This document shows, piece by piece, positions 34,583 to 44,342 of a stretch of 64,000 bases of DNA. How positions within the stretch are numbered: position 1 is the stretch's first letter; each line of letters begins with the position of its first letter. Both the position numbers and the translations under genes were made by a program. Source of the stretch: Collinsella aerofaciens (GTDB taxonomy: Bacteria; Actinomycetota; Coriobacteriia; Coriobacteriales; Coriobacteriaceae). The notes under the pieces were generated by a model. The model saw nothing but the letters and a program-made list of their open reading frames with translations. It did no database searches and was not told the origin of the DNA. The stretch lies in the NCBI RefSeq assembly GCF_015548375.1, contig NZ_JADMWW010000015.1, positions 1 through 64,000 of the forward strand, written 5' to 3'.

Positions 34583-37264
34583 ATGCAAAAGGAATACCTG
34601 TCCGCCGCGGCGGAGGTACTCAGCGACCAAGGTGTCGATGAGGACCTCGGCCTGAGCAACGACGAGGCGTCGTCGCGCCTCGCCAAGACAGGCCCTAACA
34701 AGCTCGAGGAAGCCGAGAAGACGCCGTTGTGGAAGCGCTTCTTTGAGCAGATGGCCGACCCCATGGTCATCATGCTGATCGTTGCCGCCGTCATCAGTGC
34801 ACTCACGGGCATGGTCAAGGGTGAGGCGGACTTTGCCGACGTCGCCATCATCATGTTCGTCGTTATCGTCAACTCGGTGCTGGGCGTGGTTCAGGAGGCC
34901 AAGAGCGAGGAAGCTCTCGAGGCATTGCAGGAGATGAGCGCGGCGCAGTCCAAGGTTCTGCGCGACGGCAAGCTCGTGCACCTGCCGAGTGCCGAGCTCG
35001 TGCCTGGCGATGTGATTATGCTCGAGGCGGGCGACTCCGTCCCGGCCGACTGCCGCGTGCTCGAGAGCGCCACGATGAAGATCGAAGAGGCTGCACTCAC
35101 CGGCGAGTCCGTGCCTGTCGAGAAGCATGCCAACGTGATCGAGCTCGCCACCGGCACCGACGACGTGCCGCTCGGCGACCGCAAGAACATGTGCTACATG
35201 GGTTCCACCGTGGTGTACGGTCGCGGTCGCGCCGTCGTGGTCGGTACCGGTATGAACACCGAGATGGGCAAGATTGCCGGCGCCCTGGCCGAGGCCAAGG
35301 AAGAGCTCACGCCGCTGCAGGTGAAGCTTGCCGAGCTCAGCCGCATCCTCACTATCATGGTTATCGTCATCTGCGTCGTCATCTTTGGTGTCGACATCAT
35401 CCGCCACGGCGTGGGCAACGTTCTCACCGATCCGACCGCGCTGCTCGACACCTTTATGGTCGCTGTCTCGCTCGCCGTCGCTGCCATCCCCGAGGGCCTG
35501 GTCGCCGTCGTGACTATCGTGCTTTCGCTCGGCGTGACCAAAATGGCCAAGCGCCAGGCGATTATCCGTAAGCTTTCCGCCGTCGAGACCCTTGGCTGCA
35601 CACAGACCATCTGCTCCGACAAGACCGGTACCCTTACCCAAAACAAGATGACCGTCGTCAAGCACGAGCTCGCCGCGCCTAAGGAGAAGTTCCTGGCCGG
35701 CATGGCTCTGTGCTCCGATGCCCAGTGGGACGAGGAGCTGGGCGAGGCCGTGGGCGAGCCGACTGAGTGCGCGCTCGTCAACGATGCCGGCAAAGCTGGT
35801 CTTACTGGCCTGACTGCCGAGCACCCGCGCGTGGGCGAGGCCCCGTTCGACTCGGGCCGTAAGATGATGTCCGTGGTCGTCGAGACCCTGGACGGCGAGT
35901 ATGAGCAGTACACCAAGGGCGCGCCCGACGTGGTGATCGGCCTGTGCACCCACATCTACGAGGGCGATAAGGTCGTTCCGCTGACCGAGGAGCGTCGTGC
36001 CGAGCTCGTGGCCGCCAACAAGGCCATGGCCGACGAGGCCCTGCGCGTGCTGGCGCTGGCAAGCCGCACCTACACCGAGGTCCCGGCCGACTGCAGTCCC
36101 GCCGCGCTCGAGCATGACCTGGTCTTCTGCGGCCTGTCTGGCATGATTGACCCGGTCCGCCCCGAGGTCGCCGACGCCATCCGCGAGGCGCATGACGCCG
36201 GTATCCGCACCGTCATGATCACGGGCGACCACATCGACACCGCCGTGGCCATCGCCAAGCAGCTGGGCATCGTCACCGATCGCAGCCATGCCATCACCGG
36301 TGCCGACCTCGATCGCATGAGCGACGAGGAACTCGACGCGCACATCGAGGACTACGGCGTGTACGCCCGCGTCCAGCCCGAGCACAAGACACGCATCGTC
36401 GAGGCTTGGAAGTCGCGCGACCAGATCGTGGCCATGACGGGCGACGGCGTCAACGACGCTCCGTCCATCAAGCGCGCCGACATCGGCGTTGGCATGGGCA
36501 TCACCGGCACCGACGTCACCAAGAACGTCGCCGACATGGTGCTTGCCGATGACAACTTCGCCACCATCATCGGTGCCTGCGAAGAGGGTCGTCGCATCTA
36601 CGACAACATCCGCAAGGTCATTCAGTTCCTGCTTTCGGCCAACCTTGCCGAGGTCTTCTCGGTATTCATCGCCACGCTTATCGGCTTTACCATCTTCCAG
36701 CCGGTGCAGCTGCTGTGGGTGAACCTGGTCACCGACTGCTTCCCCGCGCTCGCGCTGGGCATGGAGGATGCCGAGGGCGACATCATGAAGCGCAAGCCGC
36801 GCAACGCCAAGGACGGCGTCTTTGCCGGTCACATGGGCCTGGACTGCGTGGTCCAGGGCCTGATCATCACCGTGCTGGTGCTGGCGAGCTTCTTTGTGGG
36901 CGTGTATTTTGACATGGGCTACATCCACATCGCCGATATGATCGCCGGCAATGCCGACGAGGAAGGCGTGATGATGGCGTTTATCACGCTCAACATGGTC
37001 GAGATCTTCCACTGCTTCAATATGCGCAGCCGTCGTGCGTCGCTGTTTAGTATGAAGAAGCAGAACAAGTGGCTGTGGGCTTCGGCTGCGCTGGCGCTGG
37101 TGCTGACGGTGATTGTGACCGTGCAGCCGACGCTTGCCGAGATGTTCTTTGGCCCTGTGACGCTTGAGCTTAAGGGCGTTATCGCCGCGCTGGGCCTGGC
37201 CTTCCTGATCATCCCGCTGATGGAGATCTACAAGGCGATCATGCGCGCGGTCGAGAAGGAGTAA
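34583..37264 (+). CDS. P-type cation-transporting ATPase, calcium-pump type (PMCA/SERCA-like)
   Basis: An 893-residue P2-type ATPase. It has the N-terminal cation-ATPase domain, actuator motif LTGESVPVE (near 172-180), M4 PEGL near 302 (as in calcium and sodium-type pumps, not the CPx of heavy-metal pumps), phosphorylated Asp346 in DKTGTLT, the hinge TGDGVNDAPS, and about six C-terminal helices. Substrate could be Ca2+ or Mn2+. A structured leader precedes it. Confidence 0.94.
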   Translation: MQKEYLSAAAEVLSDQGVDEDLGLSNDEASSRLAKTGPNKLEEAEKTPLWKRFFEQMADPMVIMLIVAAVISALTGMVKGEADFADVAIIMFVVIVNSVLGVVQEAKSEEALEALQEMSAAQSKVLRDGKLVHLPSAELVPGDVIMLEAGDSVPADCRVLESATMKIEEAALTGESVPVEKHANVIELATGTDDVPLGDRKNMCYMGSTVVYGRGRAVVVGTGMNTEMGKIAGALAEAKEELTPLQVKLAELSRILTIMVIVICVVIFGVDIIRHGVGNVLTDPTALLDTFMVAVSLAVAAIPEGLVAVVTIVLSLGVTKMAKRQAIIRKLSAVETLGCTQTICSDKTGTLTQNKMTVVKHELAAPKEKFLAGMALCSDAQWDEELGEAVGEPTECALVNDAGKAGLTGLTAEHPRVGEAPFDSGRKMMSVVVETLDGEYEQYTKGAPDVVIGLCTHIYEGDKVVPLTEERRAELVAANKAMADEALRVLALASRTYTEVPADCSPAALEHDLVFCGLSGMIDPVRPEVADAIREAHDAGIRTVMITGDHIDTAVAIAKQLGIVTDRSHAITGADLDRMSDEELDAHIEDYGVYARVQPEHKTRIVEAWKSRDQIVAMTGDGVNDAPSIKRADIGVGMGITGTDVTKNVADMVLADDNFATIIGACEEGRRIYDNIRKVIQFLLSANLAEVFSVFIATLIGFTIFQPVQLLWVNLVTDCFPALALGMEDAEGDIMKRKPRNAKDGVFAGHMGLDCVVQGLIITVLVLASFFVGVYFDMGYIHIADMIAGNADEEGVMMAFITLNMVEIFHCFNMRSRRASLFSMKKQNKWLWASAALALVLTVIVTVQPTLAEMFFGPVTLELKGVIAALGLAFLIIPLMEIYKAIMRAVEKE

Positions 37265-37276
37265 GCTAACCTGTCC

Positions 37277-37366
37277 GGGCCCGCCCCTGCGTGTTTTCTT
37301 CTTCGCTGGTCCTCGCGCTTCGCGCTGCGGGATCGCTCAGAAGAAACTCCTCCCGGCGGGCGGGCC
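37277..37366. repeat. about 90-bp extragenic palindrome after the ATPase gene
   Basis: Nested inverted repeat with outer GGGCCCGCC / GGCGGGCC, middle TTTCTTCT (37295-37302) / AGAAGAAA (37339-37346), and a GCGC-TTC-GCGC tip. It has the same plan as the pheS-pheT palindrome but a different sequence. Confidence 0.7.
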
Positions 37367-37408
37367 TTCGGATAGCCTCTCGGGACCGTAAGCTGAGGGA
37401 AAGTGTGT

Positions 37409-37442
37409 GAGCTGGTCGGGCTTTGCCCGGCCAGCTCTTTTT
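37409..37442 (+). terminator. terminator upstream of rsgA
   Basis: GAGCTGGTCGGGC / GCCCGGCCAGCTC with a TTT loop and a run of five T. It ends the ATPase transcript. Confidence 0.88.
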
Positions 37443-37490
37443 GATTTAAAATACCTGCTCAGTTGTGTGGTTTTGTGCTGGGAGGCGCTT

Positions 37491-38675
37491 GTGGGCAAGG
37501 CTAAGGCTAAGGCGAAGAAAAAGACGACGGGGGCGCGGGCTAAGCGTGACCGTCGTCGGAAGATTGCGACCGAAGCCCCTGCGTCTGCTGAGGAGCTGCT
37601 GGCGAGTGTACCGGGGCTTGACGCACTGCAGGATGTTCCGGCGTTCGATGGCCTGCCGGTCGATGCGGCTCAGCGGGCTGCATTTGACGACTTTTGCGCA
37701 CAGGCCGAGGAGCCCGAGCAGATGCAGCTCGGTGCCGTGGTGCGCCTGGACCGCGGGTTTCCGCTGGTGGCGACTGCCGATGACACGTTTCGTGCCGAGC
37801 ATGCCGTAGGGTTTGCCAAGTCGCGTGGCGAGGACGAGGTCTTGCTGCCCGCCGTGGGCGACCGCGTGGCGGTTCGCCGTGCTCCCGGGCACGACATGGG
37901 CGTGATCGAGTGCGTACTGCCGCGCCGTACGAGCTTTGAGCGTTGGCGTGGCCGTGCCCGCGGTGAGCGCCAGGTACTCTGCTCCAACGTTGACAGCGTG
38001 CTGATCGTGCAGGCGCTCGGCGCCGGCGAGGTGCTGCTCGATCGCGTGGCGCGCTCACTGGTGTTGGCGCTCGATTGCGATGCCGAGCCGGTAGTGGTGC
38101 TCACCAAGGCCGACCGCTGCGAGGCCGATGAGCTCGAGCGCGATCTGGACCGCGTGCGCCGTCTGGTGGGTCCGGACGTGCGCGTGATCGTGACGTCTTC
38201 TGCCGAGGGCCTCGGCCTGGACGAGGTGCGCGCCTGCGTGCCGGCTGGGGGCTGTGCCATGATCTTGGGCGAGTCGGGCGCCGGCAAGTCAACGCTGCTC
38301 AACGCGCTGTTGGGCCACGACACCCTGGCCACTGGCGGCGTGCGCGAGCGTGACGACCAAGGTCGCCACACCACGGTTGCGCGCGTGATGGTGGCGCTGC
38401 CGGGCGACGCCGGCGTGATCGCTGATGCTCCGGGCCTGCGCAGCCTGCCGCTCGTGGGACATGAGCGGGGTCTGGCGCGTGCCTTCCCCGAGATCATCGA
38501 GGCGTCGCGTGCGTGCCGGTTTGGCGATTGCACGCACACTCACGAGCCGGGTTGCGCCGTTCGCGAGGCCGAGGACACGGGGCAGATCGACAGCCTGCGC
38601 CTAGAGACGTTCCAAAACCTGGCGTCATCCATGCGCGTGAGTGCCCAAATGCTCGATCCCGATGTCCATCTGTAA
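37491..38675 (+). CDS. rsgA: ribosome small-subunit GTPase RsgA
   Basis: A 394-residue circularly permuted GTPase that acts in late 30S maturation. Order of motifs is G4 TKADR, G5, then G1 GESGAGKST, G3 DAPGL, and a C-terminal zinc knuckle CRFGDCTHTHEPGC. An N-terminal Lys/Ala-rich tail and OB-fold precede them. The start is a GTG at 37491, 6 bp after GGGAGG; the open frame extends upstream into the terminator and is not used. Confidence 0.95.
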   Translation: MGKAKAKAKKKTTGARAKRDRRRKIATEAPASAEELLASVPGLDALQDVPAFDGLPVDAAQRAAFDDFCAQAEEPEQMQLGAVVRLDRGFPLVATADDTFRAEHAVGFAKSRGEDEVLLPAVGDRVAVRRAPGHDMGVIECVLPRRTSFERWRGRARGERQVLCSNVDSVLIVQALGAGEVLLDRVARSLVLALDCDAEPVVVLTKADRCEADELERDLDRVRRLVGPDVRVIVTSSAEGLGLDEVRACVPAGGCAMILGESGAGKSTLLNALLGHDTLATGGVRERDDQGRHTTVARVMVALPGDAGVIADAPGLRSLPLVGHERGLARAFPEIIEASRACRFGDCTHTHEPGCAVREAEDTGQIDSLRLETFQNLASSMRVSAQMLDPDVHL

Positions 38676-38693
38676 TTGATTTTTCCTATGACA

Positions 38694-38727
38694 GCCGCCT
38701 CCCAACTGCTTGGGAGGCGGCTTTTTT
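38694..38727 (+). terminator. terminator of rsgA
   Basis: Perfect 12-bp stem GCCGCCTCCCAA / TTGGGAGGCGGC, CTGC loop, six T. Confidence 0.95.
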
Positions 38728-38766
38728 GCTGCCAAAGCGTCTCGAAATATGCGTTTTGCCGACGTT

Positions 38767-38912
38767 CTGACCAAAACCTTGCCACGAGCTTGACGGGCTG
38801 GTCAGCTTTTGGTCAGCAATTGGTTTGACACCTAAAACCAAGATCGCGATTGCGCCGCTTTGCGCCCTGGTCGCCCAGACAATGGTGGTACGGGCATTTG
38901 CCCGGTGCTACC
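38767..38912 (+). promoter_or_regulatory. tad operon promoter region with inverted TTTTGGTCAG motif
   Basis: CTGACCAAAA (38767-38776) is repeated inverted at 38807-38816, with an extra TGGTCAG at 38799-38805. A TTGACA lies at 38825-38830 with a poor -10 17 bp downstream. A hairpin (GGTGGTACGGGC...GCCCGGTGCTACC, 38884-38912) sits directly before the ribosome site. These look like operator and leader signals for the pilus operon; no regulator is known. Confidence 0.45.
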
Positions 38913-38927
38913 TTGAGAGGAGCGGCC

Positions 38928-39587
38928 GTGAACAAGAGCAAGCGCATCGCCATCAGTCTGGTCGCGGGCGTGCTTGCCGCGGCGCTCTGCATGGTCTACG
39001 GCTCGTCGATCCGCTCGCAAGCCGAGCAGGCCCAGGCCGATACTTTGGCAAAATACGGCGGCGACCGCGTTGAGGTGTGCGTCGCGGCGCGCGATATCGA
39101 TGCGGGTGAGACCCTCGACGAGACTAATGTCATAACTCAGGAATGGCTGGCGAGTCTGTTGCCGCGTGATGCGGCGACCGAGCTGCGTCAGGTGCGCGGC
39201 GACGTGACGACCTCGCGCATTCCCAAAAACGCCGTGATCTGCAATGTCTACACCAAGGCCGAAAGCCACAAGCTCGAGGTGCCTAAAGGCAAGGTTGCCG
39301 TTTCGGTGGCGGTCGATGCCGAGCACTCGGTCGGCGGCGCCACGGGCGTGGGCAGCTATGTGGATGTGTACGTGCAAAAAGATGGCGTGACCGATCGTTT
39401 GTGCGGCGCGTACGTGATCGATACCAGCGAAGATGCCGGCACCACGCGTGAAGGCAAGATCGAGTGGGTGACGCTGGCGGCAGACCCCGAAGACGTCAAG
39501 GAATTGCTGGGAGCCTCGGGAAAGGGAACGGTCAGCTTGACGATTCCCGCCACGGCGCGCGGCAAAAAGAGCGGAGGCGACGAGTGA
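38928..39587 (+). CDS. CpaB/RcpC-like SAF-domain pilus assembly protein
   Basis: A 219-residue protein with a single N-terminal membrane helix (IAISLVAGVLAAALCMVYG), then a SAF domain (VEVCVAARDIDAGETLDETNV) and a beta-rich outer part. CpaB homologues act outside the membrane in Flp pilus assembly. GTG start at 38928 with GAGAGGAG upstream. First gene of a tightly packed operon; its TGA overlaps the ATG of tadZ. Confidence 0.85.
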   Translation: MNKSKRIAISLVAGVLAAALCMVYGSSIRSQAEQAQADTLAKYGGDRVEVCVAARDIDAGETLDETNVITQEWLASLLPRDAATELRQVRGDVTTSRIPKNAVICNVYTKAESHKLEVPKGKVAVSVAVDAEHSVGGATGVGSYVDVYVQKDGVTDRLCGAYVIDTSEDAGTTREGKIEWVTLAADPEDVKELLGASGKGTVSLTIPATARGKKSGGDE

Positions 39588-41236
39588 TGAAGGCGATCTG
39601 GCTTGCGTGCTGCGTGTGCGGCGATTACGGGCTGCTACAGCAGGAAGTCGAGGGTCGCGATGTGGGTGCGCAGGTGCTTCGCGTGGGCGACCTGGACGGG
39701 CTGGTATCCATGGCGCGGGCGTTTCCGTCGCGCCGCGGTGCCGCCATCATCGCGGCGTCTCTGTTCGATACCGAAGACGTGCGGAAGACCGTTGCGTGCC
39801 TGACGGCCGAGGGCCGTGTGAGCCGCGTCGTCGTGTTGATCGAGACATTCGACCCGTCGGATATCGAGGGGCTGTTTCGCGCGGGGGCGACCGAGGTCAT
39901 CGCTGCGCACAGTTTGTGCGGCAACGGGCGCGCGGGCGAGGGAACGGTTGATTCCGATCGGCGCATGACGATTGAGCCCGATGCTTTTGTTGATAGGGAA
40001 CCCGGGGCGCCTCGCGCTACAAGAGGCCCGCGTGTTGATGAATATGGAAAAGCGGAAGCCGAGCATGGTCGGCGCCTCCGGGACCCCCTTGCATACGATG
40101 ACGCTGGAAGGCCGGTACCGTATGGCGATGACGTTCTGGCTGAAGACATGGGATACGTGCACGGCGTAAATCTGGCCGATGAGCTCGACGAGGTCGAGGG
40201 TTTTGCCGGGGCTGACGAGCCGTGTGCCGCTGCGTCTTTGGCTTCGGAATCGCAGCCCGGGCAGCCTGCCATGCCGGCTTGGGCTCAGCGCGTGACCGCG
40301 GCGGGGGAGACGGGGATGTTATCGCCCACGTCCGTGTCGCCGGTTCCTGCACCGTCGGCCCCCGCGCCGTCGGCGGACGCTTCGATTCCGCCGCGTCGGG
40401 CGCCGGTCGTCTGCGCCGTCTCGGGTTCGGGCGGTTGCGGCAAGTCGACGATCGTTGCCACCATGGCGCATGCGGCGTCGCTGTTGGGTTTGCGTGCCGC
40501 CGTGCTCGACTTGGACCTCATGTTTGGAAACCTATACGATCTGCTGGGTGTCGATGCCCCGCACGATATGGCGACGCTTATCGAGCCGTCGGCGGCGGGC
40601 GCACTTGCCGAGCCGGATATCGTGGCCGCATCGATGCGCGTCGCCCCGGGCGTCACGCTCTGGGGGCCTGTCGCGGCCCCCGAGAAGGCCGAGCTCATGG
40701 CACGTCCGGTGGAGCTATTGCTCGATGTTTTGCGTCGCGAATCCGACGTGGTCTTTGTCGACACCTCGGTCTTTTGGGGTGATGCCGTGGCCGCCGCGGT
40801 GGCGGCGAGCGACCGTTGCCTGGTCGTAGGCGATGCGGCGGTATCGTCCGCGACATCCGCTTCGCGCGTCATTGAGCTGGCGAGCCGCGTGGGCGTGCCA
40901 CGCACGCGCATGAGCGCCGTGTTCAACCGGTTTGGTGCGCGCGGTGCCGACGAGGACGTCGCCATGCGCTTTGAGATTGCCTGCGCACTGAGCTCCAAGA
41001 TCCGCATTGCCGATGGCGGTCAGGACTTGGCCGCGCTCATGGCATTCGGTCGCGCCGACGAGGCAGTGGGTCAGACGAGCGCTTTTGCGACCAGCGTGCG
41101 CGAGGCCACGCGCGAGATGCTCGTGGAGCTGGGCTGTGCCGTCGGTCCCTGGAGCGATATGGTCGCCGACCGCGCGACCCGCACCGAGCGCCCACGCATT
41201 CGTCTTCCCTGGTCGCGTGAGGGTGATTCGCGATGA
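39587..41236 (+). CDS. TadZ/CpaE-like pilus-localisation ATPase
   Basis: A 549-residue protein. Residues 1-110 resemble a degenerate receiver domain, residues about 110-270 form a Pro/Ala/Glu-rich linker, and the rest is a MinD/ParA-type ATPase (VVCAVSGSGGCGKSTIVATM, AAVLDLDLMFGNLYDLLG, VVFVDTSVF). The deviant Walker A lacks the usual signature lysine before GG. TadZ proteins place the pilus machine at the pole. ATG overlaps the preceding stop; its own stop overlaps cpaF. Confidence 0.88.
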   Translation: MKAIWLACCVCGDYGLLQQEVEGRDVGAQVLRVGDLDGLVSMARAFPSRRGAAIIAASLFDTEDVRKTVACLTAEGRVSRVVVLIETFDPSDIEGLFRAGATEVIAAHSLCGNGRAGEGTVDSDRRMTIEPDAFVDREPGAPRATRGPRVDEYGKAEAEHGRRLRDPLAYDDAGRPVPYGDDVLAEDMGYVHGVNLADELDEVEGFAGADEPCAAASLASESQPGQPAMPAWAQRVTAAGETGMLSPTSVSPVPAPSAPAPSADASIPPRRAPVVCAVSGSGGCGKSTIVATMAHAASLLGLRAAVLDLDLMFGNLYDLLGVDAPHDMATLIEPSAAGALAEPDIVAASMRVAPGVTLWGPVAAPEKAELMARPVELLLDVLRRESDVVFVDTSVFWGDAVAAAVAASDRCLVVGDAAVSSATSASRVIELASRVGVPRTRMSAVFNRFGARGADEDVAMRFEIACALSSKIRIADGGQDLAALMAFGRADEAVGQTSAFATSVREATREMLVELGCAVGPWSDMVADRATRTERPRIRLPWSREGDSR

Positions 41237-42561
41237 GTCTGCAGACGAGGATTAAAGCCGCTGGCGCGGTCGCCGCGGCTGCCCCCGTTGATGCGGGACG
41301 CCGCCGTGCCGTTAAACGCCGCACCAAGCGTGCGGTGATGGACCGCATGGGCTACGACGAGGTGGCGCGCATCAGTGCCTACGTCGACTCGGCCCTTGCC
41401 CGCTCTGAGCTACGTCCGGCGGTGGAAGCGGCGCTCAACGTGGAAGAGCCGACCGACTTGGCGACGCCTGAGCGTGAGACCATCATCGACGAGATCCTGG
41501 ATGACGTGGTGGGCCTGGGACCGCTGCAGCCGCTCATCGAGGACGACACCGTTACCGAAATCATGATCAACGGCTGTCGCTCTGCCTTTTTTGAGCGCAG
41601 TGGCGTTTTGTATCCCATCGAGCACGCGTTTGAGGACGACGAGCAGATCCGTGTGCTCATCGACCGAATCATCTCGCCGCTCGGCCGTCGTATCGACGAG
41701 CGTAGCCCCATCGTCAACGCCCGCCTCAAGACGGGCTATCGCGTCAACGCGGTGATTCCACCCGTGGCGATCGACGGGCCAATCCTCACCATCCGTAAGT
41801 TCTCGGACCGTATCTGTTCGTTGGATGAGCTTGTGGGGTTGGGGTCACTGCCGCTTTGGTATGCGCAGCTGCTGTCGTGCGCGGTGTCGTTGCGGCAGGA
41901 CTTGGCGGTTGCGGGAGGCACGGGGTCGGGCAAGACCACGCTGCTCAACGCGCTGTCGTGCGAGATTTCCACCGGCGAGCGCATCGTGACGATCGAGGAT
42001 TCCGCCGAGCTCAAGTTTGCACATCACCCACACGTTGTTCGTCTGGAGGCGCGTGAGGCGTCAATCGAGGGCGAGGGTGCGGTGACGATTCGCGACCTGG
42101 TGACCAATGCTCTGCGTATGCGCCCCGACCGCATCGTCGTGGGCGAGGTGCGCGGCGCCGAGTGCTGCGACATGCTGCAGGCCATGAACACGGGCCACGA
42201 CGGCTCGCTCACCACGCTCCATGCGGGTACCGAGCAGGAGACCGTGGTTCGCCTGACGCTGCTTGCGCGCTACGGCATCGATTTGCCGAGTGAGCTTATC
42301 GAAGAGCAGATCGCCATGGCGATCGACGGCATCGTGATGTCCGAGCGTCATGCAGATGGCAAGCGCTTTGTGGCCTCATATTCGGGGGTTCACCGCGGCG
42401 CGTCGGGCGGTGTCGAGCTCGAACGCTATGTGACGTTCGATGCCGCCGAACGCACCTGGACGCTCGACCGCGAGCCGCCGTTTATTGCGGAGGGCTTGCG
42501 GTCGGGAACGCTCACGCAAGAGGAGGTGGACGAATGGAGATCGCTATGCCCCTCGTCGTAG
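41233..42561 (+). CDS. cpaF: CpaF/TadA-type pilus assembly ATPase
   Basis: A 442-residue secretion ATPase of the VirB11/PulE class that powers pilin polymerisation. P-loop [15 protein letters not shown], Asp box [10 protein letters not shown], Walker [13 protein letters not shown] and the His box [13 protein letters not shown] are intact. ATG start overlaps the tadZ stop by 4 bp, and the 3' end overlaps tadB. Confidence 0.95.
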   Translation: MSLQTRIKAAGAVAAAAPVDAGRRRAVKRRTKRAVMDRMGYDEVARISAYVDSALARSELRPAVEAALNVEEPTDLATPERETIIDEILDDVVGLGPLQPLIEDDTVTEIMINGCRSAFFERSGVLYPIEHAFEDDEQIRVLIDRIISPLGRRIDERSPIVNARLKTGYRVNAVIPPVAIDGPILTIRKFSDRICSLDELVGLGSLPLWYAQLLSCAVSLRQDLAVAGGTGSGKTTLLNALSCEISTGERIVTIEDSAELKFAHHPHVVRLEAREASIEGEGAVTIRDLVTNALRMRPDRIVVGEVRGAECCDMLQAMNTGHDGSLTTLHAGTEQETVVRLTLLARYGIDLPSELIEEQIAMAIDGIVMSERHADGKRFVASYSGVHRGASGGVELERYVTFDAAERTWTLDREPPFIAEGLRSGTLTQEEVDEWRSLCPSS

Positions 42562-43460
42562 GGGGTTTGGCGGGGCTTTCTGTCGCGACGGCGTGTGGGG
42601 CAGAACCTCGTGTGCCGCGGATGCCACCGGCGGAGCTGGCGCGCCAGACGCTCGAATCGATGGCGGAGAAGCTGCCCCGTGAGTTGGCGGAAAACGACCT
42701 GCTGACAAAGATTGCCCGCTCGTGGGCGTCGCTGATCCCCGCAGATCGCCTTGGGCTTGCTATTGAGGATAACGCGGCTCGTCTGGCATTTCTGCTGCTG
42801 TCGAGCGGTATCTGCAGCGTTTTGCTGGCCGTTGCGTCGTTGTCGCCCATCGGCTTTGTCTTGGGGCTGGTGGCGCCGTTTGGCGTGGGCGCCGCACGTG
42901 ACACCTTCGATCGCCGACGCGAACAGCATGATGTAGAAGAGGCCATGCCCGAGGCATTCACGGCGTTATCCATGTCGCTTGCCTCGGGGCATTCGTTGGC
43001 ACAGGGCATGCGCTTTGTGGGCGCCCATGCGCAAGAGCCGGTGCATACCGAGTTTTTGCGGGTGGCGGCGGCAATCGATTGCGGCATCTCGGCGACCGAC
43101 GCACTCGATGACCTACTCGTTCGCATCGATGTCCCCGGCCTTTCGCTTGTCACCTTGGCGCTCAAAGTGTCGCAGCGTACCGGGGCTCCACTTGCCGGCT
43201 TGCTGTCCGAGGCGTCGAGCATGGTGGGTGAGCGCATTGAGCTCAAACGCCGTCTGGACGTTAAGACGTCACAGGCGCGTATGTCGGCACACATGGTCGC
43301 GGCGATGCCGGCGGGCATGTGCGCGGTGCTGGCCTTGCTTTCGGCGGACTTTCGCCGCGGTCTTGCGACGCCGGCTGGTGCGGGCGCCGTGGTGCTGGGG
43401 CTTGCCCTCAACGTCGTTGCCTTGGTAGTTATCCGGCGCATTATGCGGGTGGAGTTATGA
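42534..43460 (+). CDS. tadB: TadB-like type II secretion F-domain protein
   Basis: A 308-residue inner-membrane platform protein. Two helices near 75-125 (LAFLLLSSGICSVLLAV and GFVLGLVAPFGV), a T2SSF domain with EEAMPEAFTALSMSLASGHSLAQGM, and two C-terminal helices. Start ATG 42534 with AGGAGG upstream lies 28 bp inside cpaF; another ATG 12 bp further is possible. Confidence 0.9.
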   Translation: MEIAMPLVVGGLAGLSVATACGAEPRVPRMPPAELARQTLESMAEKLPRELAENDLLTKIARSWASLIPADRLGLAIEDNAARLAFLLLSSGICSVLLAVASLSPIGFVLGLVAPFGVGAARDTFDRRREQHDVEEAMPEAFTALSMSLASGHSLAQGMRFVGAHAQEPVHTEFLRVAAAIDCGISATDALDDLLVRIDVPGLSLVTLALKVSQRTGAPLAGLLSEASSMVGERIELKRRLDVKTSQARMSAHMVAAMPAGMCAVLALLSADFRRGLATPAGAGAVVLGLALNVVALVVIRRIMRVEL

Positions 43461-44098
43461 GCGCCCTGGTCGGGGTCGCGGCCTGTCTGTGTGCCCTGAG
43501 CGTATTTGCCGCGACGGGTTTGGAGCGCGCGGATGCTCGCAAGATTGCAGAGACGTGCAAGCGTGAGGCGGTACTGGTCATTGCTGCGGGCTGCTCGGTG
43601 ATTGATGCCCTGACCGCGCGAATGAAGGGCGCGATTGGGGCGGGCGGCCCGGCGCGGGTGTCGCTCGGCGAGGTGTCCGAGATGATCGACGTGGTGCGCC
43701 TGGGGCTTTCTGCCGGCCTTTCGTTTGATGCGGCGCTCGAGATTTTCTGTGCCAATCGTCGGTCGGTGCTGGCCGTCCGTCTTGAGCGAGCCTGCATGGC
43801 ATGGCAGGTGGGCGTGGGGACGCGCGAGGCCGAGTTGTTGGCTGCCGCGCGTGATTTGGACGTGAGGGCGCTTGAGACCTTTGCCATCACGGTGGGGCAG
43901 GCGCTTGCCCTGGGCGCTCCGCTGGCCGAGACGCTGGCTGCTCAAAGTCGCGAGATCCGTGCGGCCCATCGCGCCGCAGTCGAGCGCGAGATCGAGCGCG
44001 CGCCGGTTAAGTTGCTGATTCCCACCGGCACGCTCATCTTGCCGGCGTTGCTTCTGTCCATATTGGGCCCGCTGCTGGGAGCTGGCGGGATGATGTAG
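43457..44098 (+). CDS. tadC: TadC-like type II secretion F-domain protein
   Basis: A 213-residue second platform protein, shorter than many TadC. N-terminal helix, T2SSF core SEMIDVVRLGLSAGLSFDAALEIF, and a C-terminal helix LLIPTGTLILPALLLSILGP. The ATG overlaps the tadB stop (ATGA). Confidence 0.88.
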   Translation: MSALVGVAACLCALSVFAATGLERADARKIAETCKREAVLVIAAGCSVIDALTARMKGAIGAGGPARVSLGEVSEMIDVVRLGLSAGLSFDAALEIFCANRRSVLAVRLERACMAWQVGVGTREAELLAAARDLDVRALETFAITVGQALALGAPLAETLAAQSREIRAAHRAAVEREIERAPVKLLIPTGTLILPALLLSILGPLLGAGGMM

Positions 44099-44108
44099 GG
44101 AGGAATAC

Positions 44109-44342
44109 ATGAACACGATGACCGACATTGCGGGCAAGGCTTGGAGCTGGGCTTTTTGCCGGGCAATCCGCGCTCGCCAGCGTGCCGAGGCGCTGTTGCG
44201 GGAGGAGAGCGCGCAGGGCACTACCGAATACGCCATCTTGGTCGGCGTGCTCGTAGTGATCGCGATTATCGCCATCGTCGCGTTTAAGAGCAAAGTCGAA
44301 GAACTATGGAACGCGATCAAAGACGGCATCAACAGCCTGTAG
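44109..44342 (+). CDS. Flp-type pilin 1
   Basis: A 77-residue prepilin. A basic leader of about 38 residues ends in EESAQG, followed by TTEYAILVGVLVVIAIIAIVAFKSKVEELW, the Flp hydrophobic helix. Cleavage after Gly by a prepilin peptidase is likely. Probably the major pilus subunit. Ribosome site GGGAGG 8 bp upstream. Confidence 0.88.
   Translation: MNTMTDIAGKAWSWAFCRAIRARQRAEALLREESAQGTTEYAILVGVLVVIAIIAIVAFKSKVEELWNAIKDGINSL

Noticed and set aside
38821..38927. Cyclic-di-GMP (GEMM) riboswitch before the pilus operon
   Set aside because: There is a hairpin, but the conserved GEMM core bases were not found.
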